In this document: positions 6,868 through 12,369 of the stretch, one piece after another
Position numbering within the stretch: position 1 is the stretch's first letter
How the letters are laid out: the number at the start of each line of letters is the position of its first letter
Assembly: GCF_937876455.1 (NCBI RefSeq)
Contig: NZ_CALFIG010000054.1
Span: 1-14,466 of the forward strand
Source of the DNA: an uncultured Flavobacterium sp.
Lineage (GTDB): Bacteria > Bacteroidota > Bacteroidia > Flavobacteriales > Flavobacteriaceae
DNA: 14,466 nt
Direction of reading: 5' to 3'
The notes under the pieces: model-generated
What the model was told of the DNA's origin: nothing
Databases searched by the model: none
What the model saw: the letters and a program-made list of their open reading frames with translations, nothing else
Made by a program: the position numbers and the translations under genes

Positions 6868-7563
6868 ATGGAATCAAGACAATTTACAGAAGAACAAATC
6901 AAAATTGAACAAGCAAATTTTATTGCTAAAGTGTACGGCTGGATGTCTGCGGCACTCGTACTTACAGGATTGACGGCATGGTATGTAGCTCAAACAGAAG
7001 AAATTATTTTAGCATTAATATCCAACAAAATTTTATTTTATGGCTTATTAATTGGTGAAGTTTTATTAGTAGGGTATATTTCAAAAGCATTACCTACAAT
7101 GAATGTAAATACAGCTAAAGCCTTATTTTTCTTATACGCTATAGCTAATGGCGTTACACTTTCTTTGATTTTTGTAATTTTTACAGCAAGTTCTATTGCT
7201 TCTTCATTTTTTATCACAGCAGGAACTTTTGCCGTAATGAGTATGTATGGCTACTTCACTAAATCAGATTTAACCTCAATGGGAAAAATTTTGATGATGG
7301 CCTTAATCGGATTGATTATTGCTTCCATTGCAAATATTTTTATGGAAAGCAAAATGTTATATTGGATTGTTTCTTATGCAGGGGTTTTCATTTTTACAGG
7401 GTTAATAGCTTATGATACCCAAAAAATTAAAGAAATGAACATCATTGGCAACGAAGGAACAGACGAGGATACTAAAGAATCGTTAGTAGGGGCATTAACC
7501 CTTTACTTAGATTTCATTAATTTGTTTTTATTTATTTTACGAATTTTCGGAGATAGAAAATAA
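6868..7563 (+). CDS. Bax inhibitor-1/YccA family (TMBIM-like) membrane protein
   Basis: A 231-residue inner-membrane protein with seven predicted transmembrane segments, typical in length for bacterial BI-1 proteins. The family signature is visible at the end (LYLDFINLFLFILRIFG, 212-228) and in the sixth helix (LIAYDTQKIKEM, 179-190). D183 and D215 correspond to the aspartate pair that acts as the pH-sensing latch in the calcium-leak homologue BsYetJ. The cytoplasmic N-terminus (ESRQFTEEQIKIEQANFIAKVYGWM) is typical of Bacteroidota members. Possible roles are pH-dependent cation leak and, by analogy with E. coli YccA, modulation of FtsH proteolysis; neither is shown by the sequence. It lies 20 bases after the EnvC-like gene and is followed at once by a strong terminator, so it is probably the last gene of this transcript. 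Confidence 0.93.
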   Translation: MESRQFTEEQIKIEQANFIAKVYGWMSAALVLTGLTAWYVAQTEEIILALISNKILFYGLLIGEVLLVGYISKALPTMNVNTAKALFFLYAIANGVTLSLIFVIFTASSIASSFFITAGTFAVMSMYGYFTKSDLTSMGKILMMALIGLIIASIANIFMESKMLYWIVSYAGVFIFTGLIAYDTQKIKEMNIIGNEGTDEDTKESLVGALTLYLDFINLFLFILRIFGDRK

Positions 7564-7570
7564 AATACAA

Positions 7571-7593
7571 GGCGAACTTCGGTTCGCTTTTTT
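7571..7593 (+). terminator. Rho-independent terminator with TTCG tetraloop
   Basis: A perfect 6-bp stem GCGAAC (7572-7577) and GTTCGC (7582-7587) encloses the very stable loop TTCG. It can extend by AAG pairing with TTT, and is followed by six T residues and then another T-rich run. It starts eight bases after the BI-1 stop codon and closes the plus-strand cluster. Confidence 0.92.
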
Positions 7594-7622
7594 ATTCTTT
7601 TTTAGGAATGACTAAAAATAAG

Positions 7623-7630
7623 TACTTTTG
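7623..7630 (+). promoter_or_regulatory. Candidate -7 promoter box for the dihydrouridine synthase gene
   Basis: TACTTTTG matches the Bacteroidota -7 consensus TAnnTTTG exactly. It lies between the upstream terminator and the ATG at 7646, where a new promoter is needed. Transcription would begin about 7634-7638, leaving a leader of roughly 10 bases. The TTG inside this box (7628-7630) is an in-frame start candidate but would be upstream of the transcript start. No clear -33 TTG is seen. Confidence 0.5.
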
Positions 7631-7645
7631 CCAAAAAATAACGAA

Positions 7646-8650
7646 ATGGTCAAAATAGGCAACATCATTTTACCCGAAAACCCTTTACTACTTGCTCCTA
7701 TGGAAGACGTGAGTGATCCGCCTTTCCGTAGGTTATGTAAAATGCACGGCGCCGACTTAATGTATTCTGAATTTATTTCTTCAGAAGGGTTAATTCGAGA
7801 TGCCATGAAAAGTAAAATGAAACTCGATATTTTTGACTATGAACGACCAGTAGGCATTCAAATTTTTGGAGGTGATGAAGAAGCTATGGCATTATCTGCA
7901 AAAATTGTAGAAGCAGTTCAGCCTGATTTAGTAGATATTAATTTTGGATGTCCTGTAAAAAAAGTAGTGTGTAAAGGTGCAGGAGCAGGTGTCTTAAAGG
8001 ATATTGATTTAATGGTGCGATTGACCAAAGCGGTTGTAAATTCGACACATTTACCTGTAACGGTAAAAACCCGTTTAGGTTGGGACGAAACCTCAATCAA
8101 TATTGATGAAGTAGCCGAGAGACTACAAGATGTAGGTATTCAGGCACTCACTGTTCATGCCAGAACGAGAGCACAAATGTATAAAGGTCATTCCGATTGG
8201 ACACATATTGCTCGAATAAAAAATAATCCACGTATTCACATTCCCATTTTTGGCAATGGAGACATTGATTCCCCAGAAAAAGCATTGGAATATAAAAATA
8301 AATTTGGTTTAGACGGCATGATGATTGGTCGTGCAGCTATTGGTTATCCTTGGATTTTTAATGAAATTAAACACTTTTTCCAAACAGGAGAACACTTGGC
8401 CCCGCCAACTGTAGCAGACAGAGTGGAAGCAGCTAAAAATCATTTAATTTGGTCTATGGAGTGGAAAGGCGAGCGTGTAGGAATTGTAGAAATGCGCCGT
8501 CATTATACCAATTATTTTAAAGGAATACATGGCTTTAAAGAATACAAACAAAAATTAGTTACTACAGATGGCTACAATGAGTTGTTTGCCATTTTTGCAC
8601 AAATAAATGAAGTGTATGCTAATTATGATACAGCTACAATTGGGCACTAA
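7646..8650 (+). CDS. dus: tRNA-dihydrouridine synthase (DusB-like)
   Basis: An FMN- and NADPH-dependent enzyme reducing specific uridines in the tRNA D-loop. The 334-residue product shows the family core: LLLAPMEDVSDPPFRRL (14-30, FMN-binding first strand), DINFGCPVKKVVCKGAGAG (97-115, with C109 as the catalytic acid cysteine), VKTRLG (140-145), VHARTRAQMYKG, IPIFGNGDI and DGMMIGRAAIGYPW (phosphate-binding). I chose the ATG at 7646. The in-frame TTG at 7628 would add six residues, falls inside a probable promoter box, and the family normally starts MVKIGNI. It is a single gene between a terminator and a promoter-bearing spacer. DusB is the best subtype guess from the GCPVKKVVCKGAG segment; tRNA position specificity is not deducible. 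Confidence 0.95.
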   Translation: MVKIGNIILPENPLLLAPMEDVSDPPFRRLCKMHGADLMYSEFISSEGLIRDAMKSKMKLDIFDYERPVGIQIFGGDEEAMALSAKIVEAVQPDLVDINFGCPVKKVVCKGAGAGVLKDIDLMVRLTKAVVNSTHLPVTVKTRLGWDETSINIDEVAERLQDVGIQALTVHARTRAQMYKGHSDWTHIARIKNNPRIHIPIFGNGDIDSPEKALEYKNKFGLDGMMIGRAAIGYPWIFNEIKHFFQTGEHLAPPTVADRVEAAKNHLIWSMEWKGERVGIVEMRRHYTNYFKGIHGFKEYKQKLVTTDGYNELFAIFAQINEVYANYDTATIGH

Positions 8651-8714
8651 GATAATGTGATAATTTTAAAATGTGCCAATTTGAATTTTTTATATCTTGG
8701 CGTATCAGTTTCAG

Positions 8715-8749
8715 TTTGTTTTTACATCAAATAATTTTCCGTAAATTCA
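8715..8749 (+). promoter_or_regulatory. Candidate promoter for the 2-hydroxyacid dehydrogenase gene
   Basis: TTTG at 8715-8718 and TAAATTCA at 8742-8749 are spaced by 23 bases, within the range described for flavobacterial -33 (TTG) and -7 (TAnnTTTG) elements, although the -7 box matches only in part. The box lies 18 bases before the ATG, which fits the short leaders of this group. The 117-base spacer holds nothing else recognisable. Confidence 0.35.
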
Positions 8750-8767
8750 CAACGTAAAAACGATTAC

Positions 8768-9721
8768 ATGCAAAATTTATCCGAAATAAAAATACTTCAT
8801 TTAGATACCAATCATCCGTTACTTTGGAAGCAATTAGAACAAGTTGGGTTTACAAATGAAGCCGATTATACTTCTACAAAAGCCGATATTGAGGCTAAAA
8901 TTCATACCTATCAGGGCATTGTTATCCGTAGTAGATTTAAAATTGATCAAACGTTTTTAGATAAAGCCACCAATTTGCAATTTATTGCCCGTGTGGGAGC
9001 AGGTTTAGAAAGTATTGATTGCGAATATGCCCAACATAAAAACATTCAACTTATTGCTGCGCCAGAAGGCAATAGTAATGCCGTAGGCGAACATGCGCTA
9101 GGTTTGCTATTGAATTTATGTAACAAAATAAATCAAGCCGATAGAGAAGTAAGACAAGGCTTATGGAACAGAGAAGCAAATAGAGGTTTTGAGTTGGAGG
9201 GCAAAACCATTGGAATCATTGGTTACGGCAATATGGGAAAATCGTTTGCCAAAAAATTACGTGGTTTTGATGTAAAAGTGCTTTGTTATGATATTTTACC
9301 GAATGTTGGCGATGAACATGCTACACAAGTTTCTTTAAAAGAGTTACAGGCAAAAGCTGATATCTTGAGTTTACACACGCCATGGACGCCCGAAACAAAT
9401 AGAATGATAAATTCTGAATTTATTAATCAATTTAAAAAATCATTTTGGTTTATCAATACGGCAAGAGGTAAAAGTGTTGTAACAGCAGATTTAGTCAAAG
9501 CCTTACAGACAGGTAAAATTTTAGGTGCAGGACTTGATGTTTTAGAATATGAAAAGGGATCTTTTGAAACGTTGTTTGAGGGAGAAATCCCAGAACCCCT
9601 TACGTATTTAGTACAAGCTACTAATGTAATTTTAACCCCTCATATTGCAGGTTGGACACACGAAAGTCATATAAAATTAGCACAAACCATAGTAGATAAA
9701 ATTATAGACAACTACAAATAA
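8768..9721 (+). CDS. D-isomer-specific 2-hydroxyacid dehydrogenase (phosphoglycerate dehydrogenase-like)
   Basis: An NAD-dependent oxidoreductase interconverting a D-2-hydroxyacid and its 2-oxoacid. The 317 residues form the usual split catalytic domain around a Rossmann fold: substrate-binding loop RVGAGLESID (about 75-84), dinucleotide motif GYGNMG (152-157), catalytic arginine in NTARG (R233), acidic residue in LDVLEYE (E262 has the R-to-E spacing of PGDH), and catalytic histidine in TPHIAGWT (H292). The E-to-H segment is a few residues longer than in E. coli PGDH. No C-terminal ACT domain is present, so it is the short form without serine feedback. The likely reaction is 3-phosphoglycerate oxidation or a glyoxylate/hydroxypyruvate reductase activity, and the sequence does not settle which. 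No serC or other serine gene is adjacent. It appears to be monocistronic. Confidence 0.9.
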   Translation: MQNLSEIKILHLDTNHPLLWKQLEQVGFTNEADYTSTKADIEAKIHTYQGIVIRSRFKIDQTFLDKATNLQFIARVGAGLESIDCEYAQHKNIQLIAAPEGNSNAVGEHALGLLLNLCNKINQADREVRQGLWNREANRGFELEGKTIGIIGYGNMGKSFAKKLRGFDVKVLCYDILPNVGDEHATQVSLKELQAKADILSLHTPWTPETNRMINSEFINQFKKSFWFINTARGKSVVTADLVKALQTGKILGAGLDVLEYEKGSFETLFEGEIPEPLTYLVQATNVILTPHIAGWTHESHIKLAQTIVDKIIDNYK

Positions 9722-9765
9722 ATGCAGAAAAGTTGTACATTTTTTATTTTCTATAAATAATTTTC

Positions 9766-9773
9766 TATATTCG
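9766..9773 (+). promoter_or_regulatory. Candidate -7 box upstream of the TM2-domain gene
   Basis: TATATTCG differs from TAnnTTTG at one position and lies 36 bases before the ATG at 9810 in an otherwise featureless AT-rich spacer. The nearest TTG upstream (9733-9735) is 30 bases away, too far for the usual -33 spacing. Weak evidence. Confidence 0.28.
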
Positions 9774-9809
9774 TAAAACAAACTAATAACTAATTAAACT
9801 ATAATTAAA

Positions 9810-10151
9810 ATGGATGCAAACAAAGTGGACATGTTCATAATGTCAAACTCAAAGTATTTTGAAGGTCATAATTTACACGCAATCAGAGAGCGTTTATTAG
9901 CTATTGATGATGATAAATGGCCAATGATTCAAATGGTTCAATATAAAGATCCTACAACCGCTTTACTAATTTCAATATTTGCTGGGTCATTGGGAATTGA
10001 TAGATTTTATATCGGAGATACCGGTATGGGCGTAGGCAAATTATTGACTTGTGGCGGTTTGCATATTTGGACTATTGTTGATTGGTTTTTAATCCAAGGG
10101 GCTACAAAACAAAAAAACTTAGAGCGTTTTAATCAAGCGATGATGTATTAA
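9810..10151 (+). CDS. TM2 domain-containing membrane protein
   Basis: A 113-residue protein with a soluble N-terminal part (1-45) and the TM2 domain (about 46-98): hydrophobic segment ALLISIFAGSLGIDRFYIGD with the characteristic G-x-x-G-x-DRFY-x-G-D turn (59-70), then a second hydrophobic helix around LLTCGGLHIWTIVDWFLI. TM2 proteins are small two-helix membrane proteins of unknown function in bacteria. The N-terminal extension (MSNSKYFEGHNLHAIRERLLAIDDDKWPMIQMVQYKDP) resembles the extension I recall in Bacteroidota members. It stands alone between two spacers but heads a run of small membrane proteins. Two ATG codons (9810 and 9831 or 9840) are possible; the first gives the full extension and was kept. 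Confidence 0.88.
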   Translation: MDANKVDMFIMSNSKYFEGHNLHAIRERLLAIDDDKWPMIQMVQYKDPTTALLISIFAGSLGIDRFYIGDTGMGVGKLLTCGGLHIWTIVDWFLIQGATKQKNLERFNQAMMY

Positions 10152-10188
10152 AATTAGTGTGTTTTTCTGAAAAGTAAGAATTAATAAT

Positions 10189-10259
10189 TTGTCACTTCAA
10201 CGTCAGGAGAAGTCACATGATTAGCTTTATGTGATTTCTCTCTATGGTCGAAATGACAA
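10189..10259. repeat. REP-like long imperfect inverted repeat
   Basis: Two arms of about 30 bases (10189-10218 and 10229-10259) face each other across a 10-base loop. The left arm starts TTGTCACTTCAACG and ends GAGAAGTCACAT; the right arm starts ATGTGATTTCTCTC and ends GGTCGAAATGACAA. Pairing is strong at both ends (TTGTCA/TGACAA and CACAT/ATGTG) with a few mismatches in the middle. The words TCGAAATGACAA and GTGATTTCTC recall a dispersed intergenic hairpin family common in flavobacterial genomes. It fills the 141-base spacer between the TM2 and DUF2752 genes and could reduce read-through or stabilise transcript ends. No transposase is nearby. Confidence 0.8.
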
Positions 10260-10292
10260 GTTTCTGACCTATTAAAATAATAATTAACATAT

Positions 10293-10694
10293 ATGAATAG
10301 AAACAAATTGTATATTTTTCTGTTAATTATTATAGGGTTAGGCTACGGATGGCTTATTTATTCAAATATCATACAAACAGCAAAACCCATAGGTTGCTTG
10401 TTTAAAAAAGTAACCACTTATCCGTGTCCTTCTTGTGGAACTACAAGAGCTGTGGCACAACTTTTTCAAGGAAATTTTTATCAAGCCTTAGTATTAAATC
10501 CATTTGGAATTATTATGGGTTTAGCTATGTTGGTAATTCCTATATGGATTGTTATCGATTTTAGTAAAAAATCATCTAGTTTCTTTGTTTTTTATAAGGC
10601 AACAGAGCGCTATATTTCAAAAAAACCAATGGCTGTTTTTTTAATACTAGTCGTGTTACTAAATTGGTATTGGAACATTAAAAAAAATCTTTAA
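10293..10694 (+). CDS. DUF2752 membrane protein
   Basis: A 133-residue membrane protein with three predicted helices (about 7-25, 64-88, 112-128). The hallmark of DUF2752 is present: CPSCGTTRA (45-53), a CxxC pair (C45, C48) right after the first helix, followed by the short amphipathic stretch FQGNFYQALVLNPFG that is also conserved in the family. The function is unknown. The CxxC could bind a metal or be redox active, but no experimental role is known to me. In Bacteroidota the family is often found, as I recall, near TM2 or CD225-type small membrane proteins, and a TM2 gene is indeed next upstream. The next gene starts four bases after its stop. Confidence 0.88.
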   Translation: MNRNKLYIFLLIIIGLGYGWLIYSNIIQTAKPIGCLFKKVTTYPCPSCGTTRAVAQLFQGNFYQALVLNPFGIIMGLAMLVIPIWIVIDFSKKSSSFFVFYKATERYISKKPMAVFLILVVLLNWYWNIKKNL

Positions 10695-10698
10695 GTAT

Positions 10699-11145
10699 AT
10701 GATATCAAACACAACTTTTTATTACAGGCCAAATGAATCGGAACTGGAGCGAGCATCAAACAGTTATCTAATGTCTTTAGTCGCTGTTATTGGAGGATTG
10801 CCTTTGCCTATTTTAAATTTATTAGCCTCTATTTTTTTCTATTTGGGGAATAGAAAAAGTACACCATTTGTAAAATGGCATTGTACACAAAATCTTCTAT
10901 CTCAATTTGGTTTATTTTTTTTAAATAGCACCGGTTTTTGGTGGACGGTTTCAATTGTTTTTGATGATGAAAAAGCTACAAATGGCTATTTTGGCTACAT
11001 GATTGCGTTAATCCTTTTTAATATTGTAGAATTTGTTTCTACTATCATATTGGCTTCGAGAACAAGAAAAGGCATTCATGCACAATTGTTTTTTTTCAGT
11101 GATATTACTAATTTAATTGTAAAAAAGGATGAAAATTATAAGTAA
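10699..11145 (+). CDS. DUF4870-like small membrane protein
   Basis: A 148-residue protein with about four hydrophobic segments (about 23-50, 67-90, 96-115, and a weaker one near 125). The pattern ERASNSYLMSLVAVIGG, then PILNLLASIFFYLGNRKSTPFVKWHCTQNLLSQ, resembles DUF4870 (Tic20-like), in which a histidine-containing stretch equivalent to FVKWHCTQNL follows the first hairpin. Function unknown. It lies four bases after DUF2752, and its last 17 bases overlap the M48 protease gene in another frame, so the two are probably translationally coupled. The family call rests on pattern memory, and the C-terminal half is less typical, so a family-specific hypothetical protein remains possible. Confidence 0.68.
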   Translation: MISNTTFYYRPNESELERASNSYLMSLVAVIGGLPLPILNLLASIFFYLGNRKSTPFVKWHCTQNLLSQFGLFFLNSTGFWWTVSIVFDDEKATNGYFGYMIALILFNIVEFVSTIILASRTRKGIHAQLFFFSDITNLIVKKDENYK

Positions 11146-11917
11146 AGCACTAGTAGTTTATGGAAGTTTCTTTTTGTGTTGGTTTTTACTTGCACAATTA
11201 GACTATGTAGCCTTTTTTGAAATTGAAAAAAATAATGTTTTTGCAGAAGATAAATTAGGAGACATCATTTGGAACGAAATGGAACGCAAAGAAGATGTTA
11301 TTTATGAGGATAGTACTGTTCGTGTCTTAGATTCTCTACTAAAGCCTTTGTGTGAAGCAAATGCTATTGAAAGAGATAGTTTAAAAGTACACATTGTAAA
11401 AAATAGCCAAGTAAACGCTTTCGCTATGCCCGATAATCATTTAGTAGTATATACCGGATTGATTGAAGCGAGTAAGAATGAACAAGCATTATTAGGTGTT
11501 TTAGGTCATGAGATAGCACATATAGAAAAAAATCATGTCATGAAAAAACTATCTAAAGAAATTGGTTTTTCGGTATTGGTTTCTTTAGCTACAGGAGCAA
11601 ATGGGAATCAAATAGCAAGCGTAATTAATACGCTAACTTCTTCGGCGTATGATAGAAGTTTAGAGCGAGAAGCAGACATGGAGAGCGTAAGATATATGTT
11701 AAAAGCATCAATTGATCCTCGTCCTTTTGCTGATTTCATGTATGATTTATCGTTAGACAATGAAATACATAAATATACTTATATTGTTACCACGCATCCA
11801 GAATCAGCTGACAGAGCAAAGTACATTCTCAATTATTTGAAAGGGAAAAAAATTAAATCAAAACCGATATTGACTAAAGAAGCATTTGAGAAATTCAAAA
11901 AGAATGCATCAAACTAA
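11129..11917 (+). CDS. Membrane-anchored M48 family metalloprotease
   Basis: A 262-residue zinc endopeptidase with an N-terminal membrane anchor (about 6-24) and an M48 catalytic domain. The zinc site reads HEIAH (H127, H131, catalytic E128) in VLGHEIAHIEKNH, with the third ligand E179 in the ExxAD pattern LEREAD (A182, D183). Further family features are NAFAMPDNHLVVYTGL (the strand and loop before the active site) and THPESADR (223-229). The order resembles BepA/LoiP/Oma1-type periplasmic or membrane-associated proteases rather than multi-spanning HtpX. The anchor could be a signal peptide, but no lipobox or clear cleavage site is seen. The ATG lies inside the preceding DUF4870-like gene (17-base overlap), suggesting linked expression. 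A role in envelope protein quality control is likely by family, and its substrates are unknown. Confidence 0.92.
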   Translation: MKIISKALVVYGSFFLCWFLLAQLDYVAFFEIEKNNVFAEDKLGDIIWNEMERKEDVIYEDSTVRVLDSLLKPLCEANAIERDSLKVHIVKNSQVNAFAMPDNHLVVYTGLIEASKNEQALLGVLGHEIAHIEKNHVMKKLSKEIGFSVLVSLATGANGNQIASVINTLTSSAYDRSLEREADMESVRYMLKASIDPRPFADFMYDLSLDNEIHKYTYIVTTHPESADRAKYILNYLKGKKIKSKPILTKEAFEKFKKNASN

Positions 11918-11965
11918 AGAAAATTTTTATAATATTGTATAACTAACCAATTAAAAATTATTATT

Positions 11966-12334
11966 ATGTTTCAATGGTACAAAAAAGTTGTTTTTGAAAA
12001 TTATGCAAATTTCAATGGTAGAGCAAGACGCTCCGAATATTGGTATTTTGTTTTGTTTAACATGATTTTTGCAATCATGGCTATGATTTTAGATAATCTA
12101 TTAGGTTTAAATTTCGCACCTATTCCTTATGGGTGGCTTTATTTAATATATGCTTTGGCTTTATTTTTACCTGGTTTATCAGTAGCTGTAAGAAGATTGC
12201 ATGATCTAAATAAAAGTGGCTGGTTTATGTTTATTGTATTAATACCTATAATCGGGTCAATATGGTTATTAGTGCTTTTCTGTACGGAGGGTACTTCAGG
12301 ACCTAATAGTTATGGTGAAGATCCAAAACAATAA
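11966..12334 (+). CDS. DUF805 membrane protein
   Basis: A 122-residue inner-membrane protein matching DUF805 over its whole length: the N-terminal YKKVVFENYANFNGRARRSEYWYFVLFN (5-32, with the family's GRxxRxEYW core), two or three hydrophobic helices, the conserved cytosolic VRRLHDLNKSGW (75-86) and a final helix followed by TEGTSGPNSYGEDP (107-120). The function is unknown; members are widespread and often annotated YhaH-like. It lies 48 bases after the M48 gene, in an AT-rich spacer with a possible weak -7 box (TAATATTG, 11930-11937), so it may be co-transcribed or have its own promoter. The bidirectional terminator begins five bases after its stop codon. Confidence 0.92.
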   Translation: MFQWYKKVVFENYANFNGRARRSEYWYFVLFNMIFAIMAMILDNLLGLNFAPIPYGWLYLIYALALFLPGLSVAVRRLHDLNKSGWFMFIVLIPIIGSIWLLVLFCTEGTSGPNSYGEDPKQ

Positions 12335-12339
12335 TAATT

Positions 12340-12369
12340 AAAAAGGCTAATCAACTGATTAGCCTTTTT
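12340..12369. terminator. Bidirectional intrinsic terminator between convergent genes
   Basis: AAAAAGGCTAATCA (12340-12353) and TGATTAGCCTTTTT (12356-12369) are perfect inverse complements with only two bases between. In practice a loop of about four bases would form. Each strand has a run of T at the 3' side, so it should end both the DUF805 transcript (plus) and the acyltransferase transcript (minus). The minus-strand gene's final codons and stop (TAA at 12361-12359) lie within the hairpin. Confidence 0.93.

Noticed and set aside
8651..8767. Riboswitch or small RNA before the 2-hydroxyacid dehydrogenase gene
   Set aside because: No strong conserved stem or terminator was seen in the 117 bases; only a possible promoter could be supported.
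9810..12334. Anti-phage defence island
   Set aside because: No nuclease, nucleotide cyclase, reverse transcriptase or NTPase partner is present. A membrane protease with small membrane proteins fits envelope maintenance better.
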